NCBI GenBank assembly: GCA_938016265.1 | Contig: CALLWB010000031.1 | Span: 1-41,259, forward strand | Source: an uncultured Saprospiraceae bacterium | GTDB lineage: Bacteria > Bacteroidota > Bacteroidia > Chitinophagales > Saprospiraceae | Reading direction: 5' to 3' | DNA: 41,259 nt | Shown: piece after piece, positions 17,254-25,875 of the stretch | Position numbering within the stretch: position 1 is the stretch's first letter | How the letters are laid out: the number at the start of each line of letters is the position of its first letter | Notes under the pieces: model-generated | What the model was told of the DNA's origin: nothing | Databases searched by the model: none | What the model saw: the letters and a program-made list of their open reading frames with translations, nothing else | Position numbers and translations under genes: made by a program

Positions 17254-20019
17254 TCAAACAACAATTTTCAAAAACCCAATAACACCGATCAGTCCTAGTA
17301 CAAACAAGGACCAAACACCTGTAGATTTTGCTGGCCGAGGATCGCCAATATGGATAAAGGCGGCCCAGCGCCAAGGATTGGTGGAGTTATTCTTAATGAA
17401 GTCTAGCTGTGCATTTCGAAGGGCTTCATTTTTTGGGAATCCTTGCTTTAGATAATCCATCATGGAAGTGATAATCGTAGAGGAAGATTGCTCCGAAACA
17501 GCCCACAGGCTTGAAGTAGAGCTAGGTACGCCGGCATAAGTAAGTGCTCTGGTCAAACTCATGACTCCTTCTCCTCCTTCCAACACGCCATCGGCAGTAC
17601 CACAGGCCATGAGTATCGCAGTGGATGCTTTTAGGCGAAGTCCATAAATCTCATTCAATCGAAGTGGTTCGTCTGCAAAATGGATTTTTGGGGACGCTCC
17701 TGCTTCTGCATGTGTGGCCAGAAGCAATTGACTATGGTTGGCCGCTTCTTCGAGAAATCGTTGTTTGCTGGCTTCTTTTTTGGAAAGAAAAACGCCGGTA
17801 TGTTTGCTGGCAATATCATTGATAAAATTAGCCGTTTCATTCAAATTGGCCAGGGAAGAACTGGCAAAATTGACTGGAGCTACGGCGAGTACAGAATTGT
17901 CTGTTGGTTTTATTTCTGCTTGTAATTGTTGATAAAAAATATCTCCAGAATAATTGTAGTTGATCAGATAATGGTTGATCAGATAGTCTGGCTGCTCATC
18001 GAAATTTGGGATCTCGAAGGCCTGAAAAGGAATGTAGTTTAAATAACCATCAGGGATAATTGTGAGTTGATTGACGGAAGGCGACAAGGCTAAAGACTGC
18101 ACCAGTTTCAGGTATAGCTGACTCCCCAAATCACGTAAAACCAAACCGTCCTCCTGGTTGTTTTTTTGAGAAATTCTATTTTTGAATTGAAGCATCAACT
18201 CATTTAACACCTTCGCTTCTCCAAGATCCAAAAAGTTGATCTGCTGATGGTCGACTACGAAGGCGAAACTTTGTTGTTCTCCAATAAAGTATTCAACAAA
18301 AGCTTCCTTTTTTCCCAGCACTTTAGTTTGAATTTCTTTTAAAGAAACCATGGGCCGATGATATAATGTCTGATTGATGTCCCGAAACTCCTTTGTTATT
18401 TTTTTGTTTAACTCATTTTTTTGGAGGTCGATGTCCAATTGACGATTGACGAGCCTTGAGAGGTGAATGGAATCTTCTACGCTTTGATTTGCACTTGCTT
18501 TGAGGGCTTTGATTTGCTGTAAATACTCCAAAGAGATCCGATGGAGCGTTCGTTCTTTTGACAACAGCTGATCAGGCACACCTGCTTGAAGTGCTGATTT
18601 ATGTCGGTGCAATTCATCCGCAAGAATAGCGGACTTGCTATGTTCTGCAAACTGAAAAGCTTCTTCAACATACTTATTGTTGTTGGTTTGCTGAAGCAAC
18701 TCAAAAGCGATACCCAGTGCCTTTTCATTCCGTCTTCTGCTTTCCTTCAAGAGGAATAACTTCGAATTTTCGTAGTAATAATTTTCTTTTAACAAGCTTT
18801 CTACCTCTAGGATCAGCTTGTGCGTTTCCAAGGAGGCCATCAGATACTCTGTACCTCCTATGGAAGCAAGCGCACTGGCTTTTCCTTCTAAAGCTAGAAA
18901 AATACTATTTTCTGCAAAAAGATGATTCTGATCAGGATTTTCTAGTAGACTAGTTGGTTTGAATTGAGGAATTAAACATTGCAAGGCATTCTGATAATAA
19001 TCAATTGCTTGTTCATGTTTTTTTTCTCTTAGATAATATTTCCCAATAGAAATATAAGTCCTAGCAATCTGCCTGTGGTGCGGCGTTTCAAATGTTTTTA
19101 AGTCGTTACTTAGCGCTTCCAGGAAATAGTCTAAAGCTTCTGGTTTATTTTGTAACATGCACGCATTTCCAAGAATTTCATTTGCCGAACCATTGTAAAG
19201 TGCTTGTTGGCTTTCAGGTAGCACTTTAGTCTGTTGGAGACAGGCCTTTGCAAAATGGGTTGCTTGATCCAACGCTCCTTTTCTCAACAAGCTTTCTGAC
19301 AAATTTACAAGAAACAATGCCCGATGATGATCAGAGAGATTGGGCTGCTCCAATCCTTCTTCAAAAATCGAATGCGCTTTATCAAACTGTTGGCCAGACA
19401 TATAAGCCAAGCCTAGATCATTGACAATACTTGACCGTTTTTTATAGTCTGGCGTACACATATTTTTGCCAATGGTTAGTAAGTAAATCGCTCGTTCGCG
19501 ATCATCCAATCGATTATGGATATTGCCGAGTAGTTTGTATAGATAGGAAGCGATCCAATTGGATTGAAAATTATTTTTTTTACTGATAATTAAGGCACTT
19601 TCAAAACTTTGCTTGGCTTCCAGTATTTTGCTAAACCGATTTTCGTAGTATCCTTTTTTCACATAAAGGGTCATTAGCAAGGAGTCTTCTTGTCGATTTT
19701 GAGTAGCTCTCCATTGGTTGTTGACGCTATTTTCCAACCAGACCAGTGCGGTCTGTGCATCTATTTTTCTTTCTGCTTGAAATCTTTTTTCGTGGAGTGC
19801 CATCCAGTTGTAGAGGCAATCTGTTTGTTGATAAGTGTCTGCCAATTTTTTGACGAGTTGATCCGCTGTGGGATCGAACAACTTCTTGATTAGGTTGGAA
19901 TCGACTGATTGTTGAAGGACTTCTAGAGAGTTGTCTGTATCAGCAGTTGGGCAAGATTCGGCGAAAGCCAAACCTGACAGAAACAGAAAGAATAACAGGG
20001 GGAGTTGCTTTGGAGTCAT
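17254..20019 (-). CDS. exported TPR-CHAT caspase-like protein
   Basis: A 921-aa protein with a signal peptide (PLLFFLFLSGLAFA, cleavage near residue 20), long TPR arrays at about 80-470, a coiled-coil bridge (about 480-560) and a C-terminal CHAT domain (about 610-890). CHAT domains are caspase-like Cys proteases. The His-Cys dyad is present: H770 in LLATHAEAG and C806 in ILMACGTADG. The usual GEGVMSLTRALTYAGV and SSLWAV segments follow. A last hydrophobic helix (WSLFVLGLIGVIGFLKIVV) anchors the C-terminus in the inner membrane, so the protease domain should face the periplasm. The start at 20019 was preferred to an ATG 12 codons upstream because it begins the signal peptide. It follows the RDD gene on the same strand (126-nt gap). 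Substrate and trigger are unknown. Confidence 0.88.
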   Translation of the reverse strand: MTPKQLPLLFFLFLSGLAFAESCPTADTDNSLEVLQQSVDSNLIKKLFDPTADQLVKKLADTYQQTDCLYNWMALHEKRFQAERKIDAQTALVWLENSVNNQWRATQNRQEDSLLMTLYVKKGYYENRFSKILEAKQSFESALIISKKNNFQSNWIASYLYKLLGNIHNRLDDRERAIYLLTIGKNMCTPDYKKRSSIVNDLGLAYMSGQQFDKAHSIFEEGLEQPNLSDHHRALFLVNLSESLLRKGALDQATHFAKACLQQTKVLPESQQALYNGSANEILGNACMLQNKPEALDYFLEALSNDLKTFETPHHRQIARTYISIGKYYLREKKHEQAIDYYQNALQCLIPQFKPTSLLENPDQNHLFAENSIFLALEGKASALASIGGTEYLMASLETHKLILEVESLLKENYYYENSKLFLLKESRRRNEKALGIAFELLQQTNNNKYVEEAFQFAEHSKSAILADELHRHKSALQAGVPDQLLSKERTLHRISLEYLQQIKALKASANQSVEDSIHLSRLVNRQLDIDLQKNELNKKITKEFRDINQTLYHRPMVSLKEIQTKVLGKKEAFVEYFIGEQQSFAFVVDHQQINFLDLGEAKVLNELMLQFKNRISQKNNQEDGLVLRDLGSQLYLKLVQSLALSPSVNQLTIIPDGYLNYIPFQAFEIPNFDEQPDYLINHYLINYNYSGDIFYQQLQAEIKPTDNSVLAVAPVNFASSSLANLNETANFINDIASKHTGVFLSKKEASKQRFLEEAANHSQLLLATHAEAGASPKIHFADEPLRLNEIYGLRLKASTAILMACGTADGVLEGGEGVMSLTRALTYAGVPSSTSSLWAVSEQSSSTIITSMMDYLKQGFPKNEALRNAQLDFIKNNSTNPWRWAAFIHIGDPRPAKSTGVWSLFVLGLIGVIGFLKIVV

Positions 20020-20145
20020 GTTGAGAAATTCTATTGATAAGATCAAAATAGACAAGAACTTTCATATATGTAAAGCACATTTTTTGACCAATATCCAATT
20101 TCTAAGACAGATTTTCACCCCAATTCTCCAACAATCACCCTCGGT

Positions 20146-20718
20146 TTAAGCTTCTTTTTTCACTTTAATACAATAAGTACCAGCATATTGATCATGCAGT
20201 CCTTGTTTCTTCTTATCAAAGATTAAAACACCAACTATTAAGATAAAAACAAAACTGTACCCAGAGTTGATATTAGTCATTGGTAAGGTCTGACTAAAAT
20301 ATCCTAGCTCTAGGAATTCAGTGACGTCTTCGAAACCAGGTTTTAGAAAAAGTGTAATGTTGTAGATTAACCCAATTACAATACTAATCGCCCATGGGAG
20401 ATAACGTTTGAATGCTTGTTCCTGGCTTATATTATTCATTGATTCATCTACTAATTTGATTCCTACAGCCATTTTGCCCAACGTGGCGCTTTTTTTCCAT
20501 TCTAGAAAGGGTTTATAGATCGCAGGAAGAATAGAAACTCCAATCATCAAAGGAAGGGATTTCAAATACATAAGGTTGTAAAAACCAAGTCCAGTAAAAG
20601 GAGCCAGTACTAATCCATCCACCATTGACGCCCAAAATCTTGGCCAAAATCCAACAAATTCGACATCCATATCATTTAGCCCTCCTCCGACCAAACCTTC
20701 ATCCAACAAATCTTCCAT
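20146..20718 (-). CDS. RDD-family membrane protein
   Basis: A 190-aa integral membrane protein. The RDD signature is recognisable: FWPRFWASMVDGLVLAPF (the R...D pair in the first helix), then LEWKKSATLGKMAVGIKLVD, and KKKQGLHDQYAGTYCIKVKK at the end. Four hydrophobic helices lie at about 28-48, 52-70, 108-126 and 150-168. The N-terminal 20 residues are acidic and polar. The gene lies 34 nt after the PKD-type protein gene and before the CHAT gene, all on the minus strand, so the three are probably co-transcribed. RDD proteins have mostly unknown roles; some act in ion transport. Confidence 0.85.
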   Translation of the reverse strand: MEDLLDEGLVGGGLNDMDVEFVGFWPRFWASMVDGLVLAPFTGLGFYNLMYLKSLPLMIGVSILPAIYKPFLEWKKSATLGKMAVGIKLVDESMNNISQEQAFKRYLPWAISIVIGLIYNITLFLKPGFEDVTEFLELGYFSQTLPMTNINSGYSFVFILIVGVLIFDKKKQGLHDQYAGTYCIKVKKEA

Positions 20719-20752
20719 AATTATTATTTTCTTTCCAAAATAGGTATTCTAA

Positions 20753-22258
20753 TCAATTACAACAAGTAAAAATAATCCACAGCAACAAAAGGACACCAAG
20801 AATTCCGAAAATCAAAATCGCCCAAAGCAAGGGCTTGTAATTTGGATAAGGAACGGGCACAGGAGGTACTGCGACAACTGGTGGTTCCTTGATATGTGTA
20901 GTTGCCACATTTGGTGTAGGGGTCGTTTCTCTTAGATCTCCAGCTCCCATGATGATATCTGCAAAGGCAACAATTTTGTCTCTTGCTGGTGGGTTGTTTT
21001 TTGGAGAAATCTGAAAGGTAACTTCTCCTTCGTGCTCATCCGTTATCAAGCGGCCAGCAGCACTGTTTGCCCCTGCCAGACTGACGTCTGTCCACTCAAA
21101 AGATACTCGATCTGCCCGTTTTATAGTGGTCAACTTACTCGAAAACACAGCATCCAATACATGAATCGAATCAACATCAAAAAATGCCATATCTAAATAA
21201 CAATCTACTCGAAGGTAGTCCGCAATATCTTCCCCATCATTTGTAAATTTTACATTATACTCCCAGGTATGCAGTGCTTCATCTCCACGATCGATAAGAG
21301 TAGGTGTTACTTTAATAAAATTGGGGTCATGAAATGTACCAAGGGTTTCTTTGCTCAAACTAAAACTATCTACCAGATTGAGTCCTGCATCTTTCAGGAT
21401 ACTGATACCTATCTGATTAGGGTTATTTGCTGCTGAAGTTTCCACCAGATGTGCCACAGAAAGCGAAATGGTTTGTTCCTCCTCGCCAGCCACAGCATCT
21501 TGCAACCCCGGATGTCCTTCTAGGGAAACAAAGATATTTTTTTGCCCTGGATGCATGATATCTGTTATTTCGAAAATGGCCATATCTGTGAAACCATCCA
21601 ACAATTCATCTGTATTGAGTACTTCGATGTTATTTCGCAATAGCTCCGTGGTGATTACTTCTACTGGAGCTGCACTTGATCGAACCCGGCTAACTTCTGG
21701 CGTCTGCAACTCTGTAATATTGCTTATTGTTTTCCATTGTGTGTAGGGCGTGCCTTCCACCTCTTTGCCTGTTTGATTATAGAATAATGCGACAAAATTT
21801 CGGTAGTCAGGATCAAGATTTAAGTTATTGTAATTAAGCACGTACACATTTTGCTCGGCAAATTTAGGCATGTGGCTTCTTGTTAGCCAAATACCGGTAG
21901 CTGGTGGTGACGGCAATTTATTGGGAACTGCTCCTCCGCAGATAGGATTGACGGCATGACCAACATCAACAGTGGTGGTTGGATATAACGGATCTCCGTC
22001 TTCAGAATAAACGGCCTTCATATTTGCAGTGACGGAATAGATGCCTGGCTGCTCGTATTTGTGCGAAAATGAATAGTTGTAAGTGGCGACTCCCCGATCT
22101 ACATTTTTTGTATAAAAGGAAACATATTCTCCATCACCGAACTCTACAAACACATCGTAAATCCTTGGTTTCTGGTTGCCTTCAGTGGCTTCGAGGCCTT
22201 CCAGTGTAAAAAGAACACAGGCCCCATCAATTTGTTTACTTATAGTAACTAATGGCAT
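20753..22258 (-). CDS. PKD-domain protein with C-terminal membrane anchor
   Basis: A 501-aa protein. Residues about 5-95 look like a PKD/Ig-like domain: DVFVEFGDGEYVSF, then NYSFSHKYEQPGIYSVTANM. The middle holds further beta-rich segments, including a DUF11-like stretch (WEYNVKFTNDGEDIADYLRV). A Pro-rich spacer (PPVVAVPPVPVPYPNYKP) precedes a single C-terminal transmembrane helix that ends in IIFTCCN. There is no N-terminal signal peptide in the version starting at 22258. An upstream in-frame ATG at 22330 adds a hydrophobic stretch (GLRFIFDIFIIFACP) that could act as a signal, so the topology is not settled. It heads the unit with the RDD and CHAT genes. A scaffold or ligand-binding role is only an inference from the domain type. 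Confidence 0.65.
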   Translation of the reverse strand: MPLVTISKQIDGACVLFTLEGLEATEGNQKPRIYDVFVEFGDGEYVSFYTKNVDRGVATYNYSFSHKYEQPGIYSVTANMKAVYSEDGDPLYPTTTVDVGHAVNPICGGAVPNKLPSPPATGIWLTRSHMPKFAEQNVYVLNYNNLNLDPDYRNFVALFYNQTGKEVEGTPYTQWKTISNITELQTPEVSRVRSSAAPVEVITTELLRNNIEVLNTDELLDGFTDMAIFEITDIMHPGQKNIFVSLEGHPGLQDAVAGEEEQTISLSVAHLVETSAANNPNQIGISILKDAGLNLVDSFSLSKETLGTFHDPNFIKVTPTLIDRGDEALHTWEYNVKFTNDGEDIADYLRVDCYLDMAFFDVDSIHVLDAVFSSKLTTIKRADRVSFEWTDVSLAGANSAAGRLITDEHEGEVTFQISPKNNPPARDKIVAFADIIMGAGDLRETTPTPNVATTHIKEPPVVAVPPVPVPYPNYKPLLWAILIFGILGVLLLLWIIFTCCN

Positions 22259-22719
22259 AATAATTTGTTTTTTAGGACAAGCAAATATAATAAAAATATC
22301 AAATATAAAACGAAGGCCAATTGAAAGCATTCATTAAAGAAATCATATTCTTAATTTCCAGATTTTTGTCCTTGTTACAAATTAGTAGTTATTCGTCGAA
22401 TGGATTCCTTCACGATTCTGAAGGGTTTTGAATGTGGTCCGACTTTCGACAGTTGAAAAAAAGATGGAACTGCAACGGCGGTATTTTCTAAAGATAAGTA
22501 AACCCGCTAAACTGCCGTCTGGTTTTTAGTCAAAAAAACGAATCCTTTTAGCGCCTAAAAACCTCTAAAGTTTTCCACGAGCTCAACAAAAAAAATCGTG
22601 TTCAAGAATATATCTCAAACACGATCATTGGTTGGAATAATAAATCAAAAGTTTGTCGGATAAACTGCCCTTTGACTTAAAAAAATGTAAATTTTTATTC
22701 TATAAAGTATTTTTTTTGA
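22259..22719. other. intergenic region with stem-loops
   Basis: About 460 nt between two minus-strand genes. It holds the sigma-factor terminator (22588-22625), a 9-bp perfect inverted repeat GGTTTTTAG (22521-22529)/CTAAAAACC (22555-22563), and the presumed promoter of the PKD-type gene. I see no credible gene. Confidence 0.6.
22588..22625 (-). terminator. intrinsic terminator of the sigma-factor operon
   Basis: On the minus strand, ATCGTGTT (22625-22618) pairs with AACACGAT (22602-22595), with a 15-nt loop, and is followed by a run of eight T residues. It lies about 95 nt after the stop of the sigma-factor gene. Confidence 0.8.
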
Positions 22720-23340
22720 CTAAATGCGACCAGCTCTTACTGCAGGTTCTAGCATATTTGATAACAATTCTTTTGCTCTAAACAATTGAGCCTTTACAGT
22801 TCCCAAAGGAATTTCCAATTCTCTTGAAATTTCTTCGTAGGAAAGGTCTTCGAAAAAACGGAGTTCTATCATCAATCGATATTTGTGATTTAGTCGACGT
22901 AGCACTTTTCGCATTTGTTTTACCTTCTGTGTTCTGATGAATGTTTGCTCAGGATCGAGTGAGTTAGATTTCAAGCTAAATGAATAATCCTGGCTTCCTT
23001 CTCCTTCCACTTTATCGTCAATAGAAAGCAAGTGAAGGCGTTTTTTGCGAATGTGGTCAATGCAATTATTAATGGCTATTTTAAATAACCAGGTACTAAA
23101 CGCGAATCGAGGAGTGTAAGACGTAAGCTTATCAAAAGCTTTAGCAAATGCTTCTTGCGTCAAATCATTGGCATCCTCCCGGTTGTGTACCATGTTTAGC
23201 ATCTTATGAAAAATAGAATCCCAGTACCGTTTAGTTAGTTGAGAATAGGCTTTCTCTTCTCCTAGTACTGCTCGCTTTACAATTTCATAATCTTGTAACG
23301 CTTTTTCAGACAAGTTTTTGTTGATCTTTACTTCTTCCAT
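22720..23340 (-). CDS. ECF-type RNA polymerase sigma factor
   Basis: A 206-aa sigma-70-family factor of the extracytoplasmic-function group. Region 2 is at about 35-105 (AFDKLTSYTPRFAFSTWLF, then INNCIDHIRKKRL) and region 4 at about 140-195 (YRLMIELRFFEDLSYEEISR, then GTVKAQLFRAKELL). There is no region 3. Its start overlaps the last 13 nt of the glycosyltransferase gene, so the two are translationally coupled. No anti-sigma gene is adjacent, which is unusual for classic ECF factors, and a terminator closes the operon right after it. The regulon is unknown; the context suggests control of envelope polysaccharide functions, as inference. Confidence 0.93.
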   Translation of the reverse strand: MEEVKINKNLSEKALQDYEIVKRAVLGEEKAYSQLTKRYWDSIFHKMLNMVHNREDANDLTQEAFAKAFDKLTSYTPRFAFSTWLFKIAINNCIDHIRKKRLHLLSIDDKVEGEGSQDYSFSLKSNSLDPEQTFIRTQKVKQMRKVLRRLNHKYRLMIELRFFEDLSYEEISRELEIPLGTVKAQLFRAKELLSNMLEPAVRAGRI

Positions 23341-24383
23341 TGTTTAGTTTTGTTTAGCATAACTGCCGGAGTGAACAAAACGTAGTAAACTACGTATAGT
23401 ATGTCAAACAACGGAATGAACTTAATTAGGTCTGGCTCTCCCAACTTTCTAAGGATAATGCTAAATGTCATAACTTGAATCATCATCCGTATAAGTAATA
23501 GTATCATTGCCGTTGTGAGATCAATATCAAATAATATAAATGTCACGAACGACAGAATAAACACAAAATGTGACATTGAATACGCCGACAAAACCGCTAT
23601 AACCTTTTTACTATAGTACTTTCCTGTAGAAAAATGTCTCGTTTTTTGAACATATAAATTTTTGTAATTTGTTTCAGGTTTTGAGTACATAAACGTCCTA
23701 TTATCCATGCAAATATCCGTATTATGCTTATTTGCCACTTCCTTAATAAATAAATCATCATCTCCTGAAGAAATATGCTGATGACTTACAAACCCTTGGT
23801 TATTAAGATACAATTCCTTCTTATATGCTAAATTCCTACCAACTCCCATGTACGGGAGGCCCCAAAGTGCCAGCGAAAAATATTGCAAGGCAGTATGAGC
23901 CGTCTCATAGCGAATAAATTTATTCAAAAAACCACTTCTTTTCTCGTATGGACCATATCCAAAAACAATTTTTTGCTTGTCACTAAACCTTTTTACCATT
24001 TCCCGAATCCAATAAGCGGAAGAAGGCGTGCAATCCGCATCAGTTAACAAAAGATTAACGTAAGTTGATTGCTCAATCCCTTTTGAAAGCGCAAATTTCT
24101 TTCCCTTTACCGATTCATCCCCCTCTTCAATTGTAAGAATTTTTAATTTTTCGTACTTGTGACTGAATTCCTTTAAGATCTTTCGGGAGTCATCCGTAGA
24201 TCGATCATTGACAACAAGCACTTCAAAATGGGGATAATCCTGCTCCAAAATCGCTGGTAGCCGTTCCTTTAGATTTTCAGCTTCATTCCTAGCACAAATG
24301 ATTACAGAGATGGGAGGTAAGTCAGAATTAGTGACTACTTTTTGCTCCGGTTCCTTGTAAATAGCCAGTCTCATAAAAATCAT
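23328..24383 (-). CDS. membrane glycosyltransferase, family 2
   Basis: A GT-A fold glycosyltransferase that should transfer a sugar from a nucleotide donor at the inner membrane. It has the GT2 opening (PPISVIICARNEAENLKERL), the ribose-binding DDS region (VVNDRSTDDS), the metal-binding motif LLLTDADCTPS, the acceptor-site motif SSGDDDLFIKEVA, and three C-terminal membrane helices (about 270-345). The annotated frame starts at the first ATG (24383), giving 351 aa. In-frame codons upstream, from about 24478 down to 24384, encode a good membrane helix (IQILYYIFILAAGVQLIYWG) that matches the N-terminal helix typical of the family, but they contain no ATG, GTG or TTG. The true start is probably a rare codon such as ATT near 24449. 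The gene overlaps the sigma-factor gene by 13 nt. Confidence 0.85.
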   Translation of the reverse strand: MIFMRLAIYKEPEQKVVTNSDLPPISVIICARNEAENLKERLPAILEQDYPHFEVLVVNDRSTDDSRKILKEFSHKYEKLKILTIEEGDESVKGKKFALSKGIEQSTYVNLLLTDADCTPSSAYWIREMVKRFSDKQKIVFGYGPYEKRSGFLNKFIRYETAHTALQYFSLALWGLPYMGVGRNLAYKKELYLNNQGFVSHQHISSGDDDLFIKEVANKHNTDICMDNRTFMYSKPETNYKNLYVQKTRHFSTGKYYSKKVIAVLSAYSMSHFVFILSFVTFILFDIDLTTAMILLLIRMMIQVMTFSIILRKLGEPDLIKFIPLFDILYVVYYVLFTPAVMLNKTKQWKK

Positions 24384-24488
24384 TCCCCAATAAATCAGTT
24401 GGACCCCGGCTGCAAGGATAAATATGTAATACAGTATCTGAATAATAATTTCTTTTACACAAACATAAATAATAATTGGTTAATGACT

Positions 24489-24505
24489 GGTTAATAGTTA
24501 ATGGT
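24489..24505. repeat. 17-nt intergenic word shared with 13089-13105
   Basis: GGTTAATAGTTAATGGT at 24489-24505 is the exact reverse complement of 13089-13105. Both lie in AT-rich intergenic DNA close to a start codon, in a field of related words (GGTTAAT, CCATTACACC at 24607-24636). They look like members of a dispersed low-complexity family. Confidence 0.6.
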
Positions 24506-24645
24506 AGATTGACTAATGGTTGGATTGGTTAATTGTAAATAGTATTTTCGCCACTAGAACTGTAGTAACTCGTGGATTGGTTGGTCGCAAATAGCACTAG
24601 ACCTACCCATTACACCATTACCTATTACACCATTAACCACGCAAT

Positions 24646-25776
24646 ATGAAATTTACCATTCAAGGAAAAGACAATAACTCAAAAGCACGTGCAGGCACAC
24701 TAACTACCGCCCATGGCGATATACAAACCCCGATCTTCATGCCCGTCGGTACGCTAGGTACCGTAAAAGGCGTGCACCTCAAAGAATTGGAAGAGGACAT
24801 CAAGGCGCAAATAATACTTGGCAATACCTACCACCTTTATCTTCGGCCAGGATTAGACATCATCCAAGGAGCAGGTGGCCTTCATAAATTCAATGGTTGG
24901 GACAAACCGCTGCTTACCGACTCTGGCGGTTATCAAGTATATTCCTTGAGCAGTCGTCGGAAAATCAAAGAAGAAGGGGTCGTCTTTCGATCGCATGTGG
25001 ATGGTTCGAAGCATACCTTTACACCAGAGTCGGTCATGGATATTCAGCGGCAAATTGGAGCAGATATTATTATGGCTTTTGATGAATGTACCCCATACCC
25101 GTGTGAGTATTCTTACGCCAAAAAGTCCTTGGCAATGACGCATCGTTGGCTAAAGCGATGTGTAGATCGATTCGACTCCACGGAAGGTCATTATGGATTC
25201 GAGCAAACGCTGTTTCCCATTGTACAAGGGAGTACCTACAAAGACCTTCGCCGCGAGTCGGCAGAAACCATTGCTGGTTTTGACCTGCCGGGCAACGCGA
25301 TTGGTGGGCTATCTGTTGGCGAACCCCATGATGAACTGTACGCCATGACAGAAATCGTTTGTGATATTCTTCCTGAGGAAAAACCTCGCTATCTAATGGG
25401 TGTTGGCACGCCTGTCAATCTGTTGGAGTGTATTGCTCTTGGTATCGACATGTTCGATTGTGTGTTGCCGACGCGTAATGCAAGGCATGGTTTGCTCTAC
25501 ACGGCAAATGGGGTCATCAATATCAAAAACAGCAAATGGAAAGCTGATTTTAGTCCAATTGATGCCGATGGACCTTGTTCATTGACGCGTTTTTATAGCA
25601 AATCATTTTTGCGCCACCTCGTTCATGTTGGCGAATTGCTTGGCGGCCAGATTGCAAGCATTCACAATCTAACTTTCTTTTTGTGGCTGGTTGGAGAAGC
25701 AAGAAAGCACATCATTGCCGGCGATTTCAGAGAATGGAAAGACAAAATGGCTGTTGAATTGACTAGAAGACTTTAG
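24646..25776 (+). CDS. tgt: tRNA-guanine(34) transglycosylase
   Basis: A 376-aa TIM-barrel enzyme that swaps guanine 34 for a queuine precursor in tRNAs with GUN anticodons. Catalytic features are present: the LTDSGGYQVYSLS segment (first Asp), GGLSVGEP, and the nucleophile Asp271 in DMFDCVLPTRNARHG. The structural zinc site is degraded. At the positions of the usual CxCxxC...H ligands it has G309, C311 and T314, with only the final His340 in SIHNL kept at the right distance of 31 residues. Loss of the cysteines seems, from memory, to be a trait of Bacteroidota Tgt rather than damage in this gene. A start at 24646 agrees with the family N-terminus (MKFTIQGKDNNSKARAGTLT). The lptF/G-type gene follows after 99 nt. 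Confidence 0.95.
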   Translation: MKFTIQGKDNNSKARAGTLTTAHGDIQTPIFMPVGTLGTVKGVHLKELEEDIKAQIILGNTYHLYLRPGLDIIQGAGGLHKFNGWDKPLLTDSGGYQVYSLSSRRKIKEEGVVFRSHVDGSKHTFTPESVMDIQRQIGADIIMAFDECTPYPCEYSYAKKSLAMTHRWLKRCVDRFDSTEGHYGFEQTLFPIVQGSTYKDLRRESAETIAGFDLPGNAIGGLSVGEPHDELYAMTEIVCDILPEEKPRYLMGVGTPVNLLECIALGIDMFDCVLPTRNARHGLLYTANGVINIKNSKWKADFSPIDADGPCSLTRFYSKSFLRHLVHVGELLGGQIASIHNLTFFLWLVGEARKHIIAGDFREWKDKMAVELTRRL

Positions 25777-25875
25777 GTTCGTTATTAACTTAACTTTAAA
25801 GAAACTTTAAAGAAAAAGGTAGGAGTATTCTTGGAATATGCTGTAATTTGCGGGTAGAACAAAAACGAATTGTGC

